DNA of 64,000 nt from Rhodovastum sp963714255 (GTDB taxonomy: Bacteria > Pseudomonadota > Alphaproteobacteria > Acetobacterales > Acetobacteraceae), in NCBI GenBank assembly GCA_963714255.1, contig CAVQNU010000013.1, forward strand, positions 62,001 through 126,000. The letters run 5' to 3'. This document shows, piece by piece, positions 17,496 through 25,878 of this stretch. Positions within the stretch are counted from its first letter, which is position 1. Each line of letters begins with the position of its first letter. The notes beneath the pieces were generated by a model. The model was not told the DNA's origin. It saw only the letters and a program-made list of their open reading frames with translations, and searched no databases. Made by a program: the position numbers and the translations under genes.

Positions 17496-17642
17496 TAAGC
17501 ATTTATCTTGAGAGGGGGGTGAGGCGGTGAACCGGTTCATCGCCTCGCCCCCCTCTCAAGATAAATGCCTAAAAGTAATGGGTTCCAAGGGGCCACTGCC
17601 CCTTGGCGGGTCCAGGGCAGAGCCCTGGCCTTGCTTCCTTTA
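17496..17642 (-). repeat. Long palindrome and right arm of the IS-split repeat pair
   Basis: Bases about 17499-17572 form a near-perfect inverted repeat (arms GCATTTATCTTGAGAGGGGG and its inverse around GGTGAACCGGTTCATC). The inverse arm 17573-17642 follows, with AAGGGGCCACTGCCCCTTGG, GTCCAGGGCAGAGCCCTGG and CTTGCTTCC. The palindrome shares the TCTTGAGAGG motif with the centre at 11065-11110, although the rest differs. Confidence 0.8.
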
Positions 17643-17685
17643 CCCGCCCCCCATCGCCTATCCTGCCCGCGCCACGGAGGGTATC

Positions 17686-18483
17686 ATGCACCCCATATCG
17701 CAAATCGGCCGGCGCAATGGCCTGACGGAGCGTCGTCGCATGCGTGCCGGCGCCTTCACCGGTCCCACTGCCGGCCTCGCGCCAGGCAACGTGCAGGCCA
17801 ATCTGGCCATATTACCCGCGGCCCTGGCGCATGACTTCCTCCGGTTCGCCCAGGCCAATCCGAAATCCTGCCCGGTGCTCGCCGTCTCCGAGCCAGGTGC
17901 GGTGGTCTTGCCTGCCGTGGGCGACGATCTCGACATCCGCACCGACGTGCCGCGCTACCGCGTCTGGCGGCATGGCGATCTGGTGGACGAACCCACCGAC
18001 ATCAGCGCCGTCTGGCGCGACGATCTTGTCACTTTCGCCATTGGCTGTTCGTTCTCGTTCGAAGAGGCGCTGCTCGAGGACGGGATCGAACTGCGCCACA
18101 TCACCCGCGGCTGCAACGTGCCAATGTACCGCACCAGCATCCCCACCGTGCCGGCGGGCGTGTTCCACGGCCCGCTCGTGGTGTCGATGCGCCCGCTGAC
18201 ACCGGCTGACGCCATCCGCGCGATCCAGATCACCGCGCGCTATCCCTCGGTGCACGGTGCGCCCGTGCATATTGGCCTGCCCGAGGCGATCGGCATAAGC
18301 GACCTCGGCCTCCCCGATTACGGCGATGCGGTGCCCGTGGGGCCGGACGAACTGCCGGTGTTTTGGGCCTGCGGGGTGACGCCGCAATCGGTGATCGCGC
18401 AGGTGAAACCGGAATTCTGCATCACCCATGCGCCGGGGTGCATGCTGGTGACCGATTTGCGAAACAGCAATCTGGCAGTTTGA
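17686..18483 (+). CDS. Putative hydro-lyase (DUF1445, D-glutamate cyclase-like)
   Basis: The product is 265 aa. It contains SEPGAVVLPAVGDDLDIRTD, PRYRVWRHGDLVDEPTDI, FAIGCSFSFEEALLEDGI and TRGCNVPMYRTS, and the C-terminal PVFWACGVTPQSVIAQVKPE and ITHAPGCMLVTDL. These are hallmarks of the DUF1445/YcsI putative hydro-lyase family, related to the mitochondrial D-glutamate cyclase domain. The start ATG at 17686 has CGGAGGG about 6 bp upstream. It is a single gene between a repeat arm and IS debris, so context gives no pathway. The reaction in bacteria is not well established. Confidence 0.88.
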   Translation: MHPISQIGRRNGLTERRRMRAGAFTGPTAGLAPGNVQANLAILPAALAHDFLRFAQANPKSCPVLAVSEPGAVVLPAVGDDLDIRTDVPRYRVWRHGDLVDEPTDISAVWRDDLVTFAIGCSFSFEEALLEDGIELRHITRGCNVPMYRTSIPTVPAGVFHGPLVVSMRPLTPADAIRAIQITARYPSVHGAPVHIGLPEAIGISDLGLPDYGDAVPVGPDELPVFWACGVTPQSVIAQVKPEFCITHAPGCMLVTDLRNSNLAV

Positions 18484-18599
18484 AGCAATATGAGGTGATT
18501 GTCCTGGTCGGGCGGGGCGTTGTTCGGGCCAACCGGAGTTTTGCGATCCGGTGCGCGGGATCGCTGATCAGCACGACGTTGGCACTTCAAAAGTCGGGC

Positions 18600-18965
18600 T
18601 GCGTTCCCATCCGGCAGGCCTGCGGAGGGGCACCGGCACGGGGAAACCCCATCTCGCAGTGGCGATTGTGCACTGCTCTATCGGCGCCGGCCCGCGCGCC
18701 CGCTTCACCACCGTCGTCGAGCTTTTCAACCGTCTCGAGGCGGAGGCCCGGGCCGGACAACGGGGCCGTATCGCCGATCACGTCACGCGTCTTGATCTCG
18801 TGCTGCTCGGCGCTTGATCGCGAAGGCGATCAAGGGCTGCCTGCCCTTTGCCCAATCCGCCGCCCAACTGCTGTCCCGCCGGATCAGCCGCCTCTGCGCG
18901 CGCAGCTCTGTCATCGTCACCACCAACCTGCCATTCGCCGAGCGCCCTCGGTGTTCGGCGGCGAT
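18600..18965 (+). pseudogene. IstB remnant (IS21-type helper ATPase)
   Basis: One frame reads GTGTGKPHLAVAIVHCS and LFNRLEAEARAGQRGRIADH, then VTRLDLVLLGA and stops. Another frame continues GCLPFAQSAAQLLSRRISRL, then SSVIVTTNLPFAERP. Together they follow the order of IstB: Walker A, ...LEAEARAG, Walker B, LGYLPF..., SVIVTTNL. The Walker A threonine is replaced (GKP), the frame breaks near 18815 and both ends are missing. This is a dead fragment of an IS21-family element. Confidence 0.75.
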
Positions 18966-19024
18966 GCCAACCAGCCCCGGGCCAAACGGCGAGCCTGGTG
19001 CGAACCCCTCCGGTACCCGGGCAG

Positions 19025-19344
19025 TCACGTGCGTGTGGCAGCCCCCGTCGCATCGATGGCGCGGTCGGGCTGCTTGGCCAGCAAGTGGCTGACGCCGTGG
19101 CGGCCCCGGCGAGATTTCTTGCGGTGATCCGGATGGTTGGGCTTCTGGTCCGCCGATGGCGGTGTGGCGGTGTGCCGGAGGTCTCCGGCGCCTTCAGCGG
19201 AGCGTTGTGTTTCGCATCCAACTCGGCGATGCGGGCGGGCAAGGCAGCAATTGCCTTGAAGGCCGGGTTGCGGGTCCGGCGGGTCGTTTTGTCGTTCTCT
19301 CGCCTGATCCGCGACATCTTCGCAGCTGTCGGCAGATTTTCCAC
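19025..19344 (-). pseudogene. IS66-type transposase remnant
   Basis: One minus-strand frame gives ALPARIAELDAKHNAPLKAP, and a second gives PSADQKPNHPDHRKKSRRGR followed by HGVSHLLAKQPDRAID. In order these match the coiled region and basic linker at the N-terminus of IS66-group TnpC-like transposases (IAELEAKL...PSS..KPNRP...R.GR.G). The frame is broken, and the catalytic domain and ends are absent. Confidence 0.55.
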
Positions 19345-19382
19345 CTATCGCCTTGTCCGAATTCTCCCGGCCGCGTCTTGCC

Positions 19383-20084
19383 TCACGGCTGGACCGAGAG
19401 TGTGGGGTTGAACGGGAGCAAATTGCGGATGTATTGCTCAACGAAAAGATCGACATTGGCGATCGGCGAGCGCGGCACAAACACAAAGTCGAAAGCCTGC
19501 AGTTCCACGTCCTGCTCCGGCATTTCGCCGCGCAGCACCTTGCCGAGATCGATAATGCGCACCTGGCGGGTGCCATCCGGCCCCACGCGTACCAACAGCG
19601 TCTGCGACGTGTAGGCGGTCGCTTTCAGCCCGGCCGCTGCAGCGACCGCGTGGGCAACCGTGGTGCCGCCGACAAGCGGCTGTGCGCCTTGCTGATTGAC
19701 CTCGCCGGCGATGAAAACCCGGTTGGACGGCTGCGCGCGCACCAGCACCGCCAGGTCGGGAGCCTTCAGATAGGGAGCATAGGCATGCAACAGCCTGGCC
19801 CGCAATTCCGGCACCGACAGCCCGGCCGCTGCCACGTCGCCGATCAGCGCCAGAGCGATCATGCCGTCCGGGCGAATGATTTCGCGCTCGCTGAGTTCCG
19901 GCGTGTAGAAGAACTTGACTTCAAGCTCGTCGCCTGCGTGCAGCACGGTTGCCGGGGTGGAGCGCATGGCGGCGGCATCGGCAAAGGGCACCGACGTTCC
20001 TCCTCCGCCATCGCTGCAGCCGAGAAGGGCAAGTGAGATCAGAGGTGCCAGCCAGGCAGGGCGGGAGCGCATCAGCGTTATCAC
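19383..20084 (-). CDS. Polysaccharide export lipoprotein (Wza/GumB family)
   Basis: The product is 233 aa. It is a lipoprotein: the signal peptide ends at the lipobox LALLGC. The polysaccharide export domain spans about residues 45-125 (LHAGDELEVKFFYTPELSER, IIRPDGMIALALIGDVAAAG). An SLBB-like domain follows (VFIAGEVNQQGAQPL). It is shorter than E. coli Wza, as is usual for GumB-like outer-membrane exit ports. It is the last gene of a minus-strand set with an ExeA-like ATPase and a BY-kinase-like protein, opposite a gumC gene. Together these make an envelope export unit for an exopolysaccharide. No polymerase or glycosyltransferase is in the window. Confidence 0.9.
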   Translation of the reverse strand: MITLMRSRPAWLAPLISLALLGCSDGGGGTSVPFADAAAMRSTPATVLHAGDELEVKFFYTPELSEREIIRPDGMIALALIGDVAAAGLSVPELRARLLHAYAPYLKAPDLAVLVRAQPSNRVFIAGEVNQQGAQPLVGGTTVAHAVAAAAGLKATAYTSQTLLVRVGPDGTRQVRIIDLGKVLRGEMPEQDVELQAFDFVFVPRSPIANVDLFVEQYIRNLLPFNPTLSVQP

Positions 20085-20136
20085 AGTGGCCCGGCCGCTT
20101 TTGCCAGCCGGGCAACATGCCGGGCCAGGGCTTCCT

Positions 20137-21057
20137 TTACGCCCACCAGAGCTGCCACCCGGTTACCGCCGTCAGGTGCCAACAGCAGCAGCACCATGCC
20201 CCCGCGGCAGTGAGCACAGCGTTGTGGGGTTTCCAGTGCGGCCATCCGCCCCGGTCGTGCAGCGCATCGAGTGCCTCGCGCACATGCGCCGCCGCGACTT
20301 TCCGGGCGTTGGCGCCAAAGGCGGTGATCAGAGCATTATCCGCGATCGTGTTGATCCGCCGGGGAATGCCGCGAGCGTGGAAGAGAATCAGCCGGAGCGC
20401 CTGCGGCGTCAACACGTCCTGTGGGTGCCGTCCGGCCCGGCGGAGCTGGAAGTCGACGTAAGCGGCAGCATCGCGCTGGCCAAGCGAACGCAACACCGCC
20501 TGAATGGCGATGCGTTGGCTCAGGCTCCGCTGGTCAGACGCCTGCAGAGTGTGCAAGAGCTCGGGCTGGCCGACCAGGATGGTTTGCTGCCGCCCGTCCA
20601 GACCCGTCTCGAAGTTCGACAGCAACCGCAGGATCTCTAAAGATCCGCGGGGCAGCGCCTGCGCCTCGTCGACCGCAATGACAATCCGTCGTCCGTCTGC
20701 GCTGCAGCGCTGGAGGGCGTCATGAATGCGCCAAAGATCGCCCGGTAAGAGATCACCCGCCCCCCACACCCCGAGCTGCGCACCCAGCCAGCGTATCAGC
20801 TGTGCCGGCTCCATCAACGGGTCTGGCAGACGCAGCACGTGAAGCCGCCGTTCCCCGAGCAGGGACAGCGCGATGCCCAGCAGCGTGGTCTTGCCAGTGC
20901 CGGTCTCGCCGGTAAGTGCGATGAACGGTTTGCGCGTCAGCACCCCATAAAGCAGAGTCGCCAGAGCTTCGCGGTGGCCTGATGCGGGAAACACCTCGGC
21001 CGGGATGCGGGCGGTGGCGAAAGGGTGGCTGGAAAAGCCAAAGAACGTCAGATACAT
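20137..21057 (-). CDS. ExeA-like AAA ATPase of an exopolysaccharide locus
   Basis: The product is 306 aa. It starts MYLTFFGFSSHPFATARIPA, the N-terminal FGF...PF signature of ExeA/GspA-type and XrtA-locus ATPases. Walker A is GETGTGKTT (residues about 50-58) and Walker B is IVIAVDEAQ. The sensor region QTILVGQPELLHTL and ARGIPRRINTIAD follow. A hydrophobic C-terminal stretch with four consecutive cysteines (WCCCCWH) may be a membrane anchor. Such ATPases occur in polysaccharide secretion clusters, where they probably organise or energise assembly. It lies between the BY-kinase-like and Wza-like genes on the same strand. Confidence 0.87.
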   Translation of the reverse strand: MYLTFFGFSSHPFATARIPAEVFPASGHREALATLLYGVLTRKPFIALTGETGTGKTTLLGIALSLLGERRLHVLRLPDPLMEPAQLIRWLGAQLGVWGAGDLLPGDLWRIHDALQRCSADGRRIVIAVDEAQALPRGSLEILRLLSNFETGLDGRQQTILVGQPELLHTLQASDQRSLSQRIAIQAVLRSLGQRDAAAYVDFQLRRAGRHPQDVLTPQALRLILFHARGIPRRINTIADNALITAFGANARKVAAAHVREALDALHDRGGWPHWKPHNAVLTAAGAWCCCCWHLTAVTGWQLWWA

Positions 21058-21075
21058 TGCACGTTCCGTTCAGGT

Positions 21076-21135
21076 CCTGGAGATCACACGGCCTGGAGAT
21101 CACACGGCCTGGAGATCACACGGCTGGAGATCACA
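21076..21135. repeat. 16-bp tandem repeat, about 3.75 copies
   Basis: CCTGGAGATCACACGG is repeated exactly at 21076, 21092 and 21108, followed by a partial copy to 21135. It fills the gap between the start of the ExeA-like gene and the stop of the BY-kinase-like gene. It could be a variable-number tandem repeat or a regulator-binding array. Confidence 0.85.
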
Positions 21136-21847
21136 AAGATCGTGCCAGCCACGCCGGAAGGTGATCGCGCTGGCGATTGAACACGAGGCCCAGAACGCAG
21201 CCACCCAGCCGGCCTATTTCCTCGGTCGTGCGCATAATCGCCGCTCGGCTTGTCGTCTCCGCCCGCACCACCAGAAGGGTGCCGTCGCAGAACCGCGACA
21301 AGGCGGCTGAGTCAGGCACGTGCGTCGCGGCCGGACAGTCGAGCACGACAAACGAGTAACGTGCGCGGGCGAGGTCCAGCACACGCTGCATCTCGGACGT
21401 CCCGATGTCCAGCAAAGGGTGGCACGACTCGGCGAAATGCGCCATGTGTAAACGATCCTTCCCGATCGCCGGCGGCAGCGCTGCGTCGATCGTGCCCCAT
21501 TGGCGGAAGGACCCGATGAGGGTCGGCCGGTCGGTGCCGGTCGGTGCGCAATCGACCAGTAGCACTGGCTGGCCATGTTCCGCGGCCGCGGCCCTGGCCA
21601 ACCCCGTTGCCACCGTGCTGGTTCCGTCTTGCGGCATGCATGCCAGAATTTGCACGACGCAAGCGCGGTCGCCGATCTTCAAGGCGCGGACCGCGTAAAG
21701 CAAGCGGATGAACTCGGATGCCCCTTGGCCGGGCGAAACGGCATGAACAACCGGCGCTGCGCTGTCGGCCGGCGTCAGGGGCGGCTGGCTCGCGCGCTCA
21801 AGTGCCTGGAAGACCTTGCTCATGCCATCCTGTTCCGTCTCCGTCAT
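21131..21847 (-). CDS. CpsD/CapB (BY-kinase)-like P-loop protein with degenerate nucleotide motifs
   Basis: The product is 238 aa; MSKVFQALERAS at 21823 is an equally likely start, resembling the usual family N-terminus. The Rossmann-type P-loop domain has RLLYAVRALK upstream of the nucleotide site. The expected Walker A GxGKST reads PQDGTSTVATGLA, with Thr in place of the catalytic Lys. The Walker A' region reads VLLVDCAPTG instead of hhDxDxR, and Walker B is FVVLDCPA. The C-terminus (RDHLPAWLARSL) has no tyrosine cluster. It probably pairs with GumC as a co-polymerase partner but may not be an active tyrosine kinase. It heads the minus-strand export set. Confidence 0.78.
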   Translation of the reverse strand: MTETEQDGMSKVFQALERASQPPLTPADSAAPVVHAVSPGQGASEFIRLLYAVRALKIGDRACVVQILACMPQDGTSTVATGLARAAAAEHGQPVLLVDCAPTGTDRPTLIGSFRQWGTIDAALPPAIGKDRLHMAHFAESCHPLLDIGTSEMQRVLDLARARYSFVVLDCPAATHVPDSAALSRFCDGTLLVVRAETTSRAAIMRTTEEIGRLGGCVLGLVFNRQRDHLPAWLARSL

Positions 21848-21959
21848 GCGCGCTGCCCTGGTGCATCGGCCAATTCGTCACCCAGGCAGGGTGTCGGACT
21901 TAAGCCCGTCGCGCAACTTACGATCAAGAATTCAGCGCGCCTGGGGCAATCGGATGAAG

Positions 21960-22075
21960 GTAAGATAAGGGGCTCTGCGCCTTGACCCCGCCAAGGGTCG
22001 CGGAGCCCTTGGAAACCATTACTTAAATAGCGAGGGCAGCGAGCCACCGACCCCTGGCCTTTTCCCCGCGAAAAT
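21960..22075 (+). repeat. Degenerate hairpin repeat between divergent EPS genes
   Basis: It contains GGGGCTCTGCGCCTTGACCC, the hairpin CCAAGGGTCGCGGAGCCCTTGG and the end block CCATTACTTAAATAG. A decayed inverse arm (GGGCAGCGAGCC, CCCCTGGCC) follows. It lies in the 459-bp gap between the divergent BY-kinase-like and gumC genes. Confidence 0.6.
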
Positions 22076-22215
22076 GTTTGAGTGAGACAAGGGTCCGACA
22101 CGCTCGCGAGTCGCCGATACCCTGGGTTGCGGCGAGTTCGGACAGGCTGCTGGAAAGGCTTTCGACATCCACGACTCCCTACCACGCGCGCATGACCGCC
22201 GAGGCGATTCGTTTG

Positions 22216-22227
22216 CTGTCATGACAG
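22216..22227. promoter_or_regulatory. Perfect 12-bp palindrome upstream of gumC
   Basis: CTGTCATGACAG lies about 80 bp before the gumC start, in the divergent EPS intergenic region. Its size and placement suit a dimeric regulator site, but no regulator is encoded in this locus. Confidence 0.3.
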
Positions 22228-22306
22228 TGGGTTGTCACCCGCGGTCACGGCACTCGCTGCACGCGCGGCGGTGGTGTTTATATCCGCCTGACACCGGAAA
22301 CACCTG

Positions 22307-23923
22307 ATGCAGCAACGTGTCGGCAGGGATGCGCGAAGCGACGGTTCGCAGCCTTGGTCTGCCCCGCCACCGTCAGTGCGCGAAATCGCTGCCGGGGTGT
22401 GGCGGTCGCGGCGCGCGATTGCATGTGCGATTACGGCAACGCTGCTTTGCACCGCCGTGGCGGTCGTCGCCCTCACGCCGCAATACACTGCGCAAGCAAA
22501 GCTGCTGGTGCTTCTTTCGTCCGAATACGCCGTCCGCCGCGACGCGGGCGAAGGCGGCACGGTGAATGCCATCCTGGACCGCGATGCGTTCCTGAAGGCG
22601 GAAACCGAAATCCTAGCGAGTCCCGCGGTCGGTCGCAGCGTGATCAGCAGCGTCGGCGGGCAGCGTCTCTATCCGGATGTCTACAAGCCGCCAGGTTTTC
22701 TCGCACGCGTCATCGCCTTGCTTCGCCACGGCTTCGGCGATCAGGCGAATCTGAGCACCGGGTCCGTTGCCCCCTATCGGGCGTCCCCCGAGCAACGTGT
22801 GCTCGAGCAGCTTGAGGCCCATCTTTCGACGGTCGCCGACAAGGCAGGCAATGTCATCACGGTGGCGTTCACCCATCCCGACGCGGTGGTGACCGCCGAC
22901 GTGGTCAATGCCACCGTGCGTTCCTATCTACAACTCCGCAGCGAGATCTATGCCGATGTTCAGTCGGACGCCGTCGCCGAACAGGCGCGCGCAATGCGAA
23001 CCCGGCTCGACGAAGCAGTCACGGCCTATGCCGTGTTCAAGGCGAATAACGGAATTGCGAACTACGACACTCAGCGTGAATTGTTGCTGCGGCAGCGCAG
23101 CGATATCAGCCGCGAGGCGCAAATCGCCGACAGTGCTCTCCAACAGGCCGCACAGCGCCTGGAGGCTATCGACCGCGACCTGACCCGCACGGCGAGCGAT
23201 GTCGTGCTTTACCGCGACACCGATCTGCAGGCGCGGATCGACAAGCTGAAGACCGCGATCGATGAGCTGCGGCTGCGTGAATCGATGGCCCAGCAGCATT
23301 ATCAGGAGGATTCGCGCCCGCTCGTCGAACTGCGTGCGCAGATTGCCGACGCCATGGCCGAACTCAACCGCGTCCAGGCGGACCGGCGGCCGACGGTGAC
23401 CCGCCAGGGTCGCAATCCGGTCTATGATGGACTGTTGCTCGACCAGACGCGAACCCGGCAAGAACAGAGCGCTCTGCAGGCGCGGCTGGCTGCAGCGCAG
23501 CAACAGCTCGCAGAAACGGACTCGGCGGTCGCCCGGCTCGAGAGCAACGAAGTAGAATTGCAACGGCTTGAGCGCGAACGCGCCGTCATCGAGCAGAACT
23601 ACCGGTCCATCCTGAGGACTCTGGAAGAGCGGCAAATGCTGGAGGGCATCGCGGCCCATCGCTTGGCGAATATCCGCACGATCGAAAATGCCGCCATTCC
23701 GTTCAGCAGAAGCAGGGTGCGCCTGACCGTGCTTATCGGCGGCATGATAATGAGCCTGGCCATCGGCGTGCTCGCGGCCATTCTCAGTCATCTGCTGCGG
23801 CGTGGTTTCCTCTCGGCCGAAGCGGTCGAGCGCTCGACCGGCCTTCCGGTGCTTGGGGTGGTGCCGCAGATGTCTGGCCGGACCGGGGCGGTGTTGGCCA
23901 CGAAGGCTCCCCATCTGTCCTGA
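22307..23923 (+). CDS. GumC-type polysaccharide chain-length/co-polymerase protein
   Basis: The product is 538 aa. It has two transmembrane segments, about residues 38-58 and about 465-490 (VLIGGMIMSLAIGVLAAIL), flanking a long periplasmic part. The N-terminal Wzz-type domain includes TPQYTAQAKLLVLLSSEY. The middle (residues about 200-440) is rich in Arg/Glu/Gln/Leu coiled coil (QEQSALQARLAAAQQQLAET). RSRVRLTVLIGG before the second helix matches the PxxP-like region of the family. The cytoplasmic tail is short (LPVLGVVPQMSGRTG...) with no kinase domain, so the separate P-loop protein at 21131-21847 is the likely partner. It is divergent from the other EPS genes. Confidence 0.9.
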   Translation: MQQRVGRDARSDGSQPWSAPPPSVREIAAGVWRSRRAIACAITATLLCTAVAVVALTPQYTAQAKLLVLLSSEYAVRRDAGEGGTVNAILDRDAFLKAETEILASPAVGRSVISSVGGQRLYPDVYKPPGFLARVIALLRHGFGDQANLSTGSVAPYRASPEQRVLEQLEAHLSTVADKAGNVITVAFTHPDAVVTADVVNATVRSYLQLRSEIYADVQSDAVAEQARAMRTRLDEAVTAYAVFKANNGIANYDTQRELLLRQRSDISREAQIADSALQQAAQRLEAIDRDLTRTASDVVLYRDTDLQARIDKLKTAIDELRLRESMAQQHYQEDSRPLVELRAQIADAMAELNRVQADRRPTVTRQGRNPVYDGLLLDQTRTRQEQSALQARLAAAQQQLAETDSAVARLESNEVELQRLERERAVIEQNYRSILRTLEERQMLEGIAAHRLANIRTIENAAIPFSRSRVRLTVLIGGMIMSLAIGVLAAILSHLLRRGFLSAEAVERSTGLPVLGVVPQMSGRTGAVLATKAPHLS

Positions 23924-24402
23924 ACCGCCCATCTGCCGCGCGCGGATGGGGGTATGGGACAAGCGGCCGCCAGCGGGTGATCGAGGCCGCCTCGGCGGGT
24001 CGTGGGTGCCTGCCGCACCGCGACGGGCGCGACAGCGATCCAACGTCTCAGGCCGCATCGCCGGACGTCGGTGGTATCATCATACGTCCAGGACCGCCCC
24101 CCGGACTTCCACGGGGAGCACAACAAGCGACCGATTGGTACACCAAAGCCCCAGGGGGAAAGAGGGCTGCTTGCGGATCTTCTCGCTCGCAGGATCTTCA
24201 TGATGGTCTGAATTGATCTAACGTGTTGATAACAAACAAGTAAGCATTTCCGTTTCGGTGGTTCGCCGCTGTCTTTCTGGTGGAAGGGGCGTTACGTGCT
24301 TGTTGCTGCTGCATTGGTGAGATAACTTGTAAACGCTGCTGGCTGGCTGATCTACCATCGCGCGGACTCGCGGCGATATGTGAAAAAAAGGAATCTGTCC
24401 AG
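23924..24402 (+). other. 479-bp interval without a recognisable gene
   Basis: No conserved frame was seen. The GC content drops around 24190-24270 (AACGTGTTGATAACAAACAAG), which may hold the promoter for the downstream Tat-exported enzyme. The first half looks like decayed coding DNA of unknown origin. Confidence 0.4.
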
Positions 24403-25864
24403 TTGCGTCCGTCCACGCTATCGCGTCGCCGACTGCTCGCTGGCACCGCGGTCGTGGCTGGTGCCTATGGCCTGAACAATGTTTCCTCGCGCTGGCCTGA
24501 GCAAGCCGCCGACCGGCCCGAGAGTCTGTTCGGCGGACCGCTGTTGCCCCAGTTCACGGGCGATGCGGAAAAAGTGTTGGCGCTGGCCGAGCGGTTTCCT
24601 TGGATCCAGTACCGGCGAAAAGACCTCCTTCCCGCTACAGATCGGCAACGCGTTCAACCCCGCCTTGGCCTTGGGTTCCCGCACCAGCGAGGGGTTTGTC
24701 GGGGAACGTCAATTCCGGGTTGGAACTGACCGAGCCGTGGTGCCGTGGGCACCGATGTTCGCGCGCCCGACGGCCGTCGTCACGGCAAATCCGGAATTGC
24801 GAGACAGGGTCGGTGTCGAGAATCTGTTCATAAAAGACGAGGGCAGCGACCTTATCGCCATTTATGGCAATAAGGTTCGAAAATATGAATTTCTCATCCC
24901 GAATCTCTATTATGGTGGAGTTCGCAGGATTTACTCGCATGGGGCGTATGGCAGCAATCATTGCGCCCATCTGGCATTGACCGCCCGCTTCGCCGATTTC
25001 CATGCGCCGCCCAAGACTCAGGGCATGGAGGTCGTGCTCAATTTATACCCGCAGGCCATCACCGAAAACGTCGTCACCAAGCTGCGCCTGCTGACCGCCA
25101 GCGGCGTGAGCCTGAAATTCCTCGACGGCGACACCGCGGTCGGCCTGTCCATCGGGCTGCTCAGTCAAATGAACAAGACAACGCAGCGCAGCGCGGAAGG
25201 TTTCATCGATCCGGGCGGCTCATCCCCATTGGCCGTGCTCGGGCATGTCGAGGCGGTGATGGAACTGGCCCGGCAGGTCGCCAGCCGGTCCTGCGCGATG
25301 GAGGGCCCTCCGGATTTCATCTTCCTGCCGATCGGCACCGGTGGCACTGCGATGGGCCTAGTCCTGGGGGTTTATCTGCTGGGTTGGCCGACGCGCGTCG
25401 TCGCGACCTGTTCGCAAGACAAAAGCCTGCTGGCCAAGCTGGTGGTCAATGGCGATATCGTCGAGCCGTTCGACATCGCGCATGCCAAGCACCTCCTGGC
25501 GCAATCGATGCCTTGGGCAAGAAAGCTCGGGCTGATCGGCGACAGCATCACGCCGGCCGACATCCTGAAGGACAGGTTTGCCTTCGACAACGAGACCTGG
25601 CACCCCGCCTACGGAAAGATGTCAGCAGATGTCGCCGAGGGGGCCCGCTTTGCCAGGGAGCGAGGGCTTGTTCTGGACGGGACATTTTCCGCCAAGGCGT
25701 TCCACACGCTGACCCTGTATGCCCGTAACGGCCTGCTGAAGAACCGGCGGGTTCTGTTCTGGAACACCTACCAGCGCTTTCCGTTCGAGACCCTCATTCC
25801 GGAAAACGACGCCTGGATGAAAGACTTGCCCGAGGATATTCAAACGCGACTGGTTCAGGTGTGA
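24403..25864 (+). pseudogene. Tat-exported PLP-dependent enzyme (ACC deaminase/D-cysteine desulfhydrase fold), frame broken once
   Basis: The N-terminal frame starts around a TTG at 24403. It has a twin-arginine signal (STLSRRRLLAGTAVVAGAYG) and runs to AERFPWIQYRRK. The rest is in another frame: PWAPMFARPTAVVTANPELR, GNKVRKYEF (PLP lysine region), RIYSHGAYGSNHCAHLAL and FLPIGTGGTAMGLVLG (phosphate-binding glycines), ending LPEDIQTRLVQV. These are the hallmarks of fold-type II ACC deaminase/D-cysteine desulfhydrase proteins. The shift lies between about 24590 and 24640, and the total length is 3n+1, so one surplus base would explain it. A VTT membrane protein follows 14 bp later. Export of such an enzyme is unusual. 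The substrate is unknown. Confidence 0.75.
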
Positions 25865-25878
25865 TGGGCATTTCTTGA

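Noticed and set aside
21076..21135. CRISPR-like array
   Set aside because: The 16-bp units are directly adjacent with no spacers, and no cas genes are present.
22307..23923. GumC fused to a tyrosine kinase (Wzc type)
   Set aside because: The protein ends shortly after the second membrane helix, and no Walker motif follows in any frame up to 24.4 kb.
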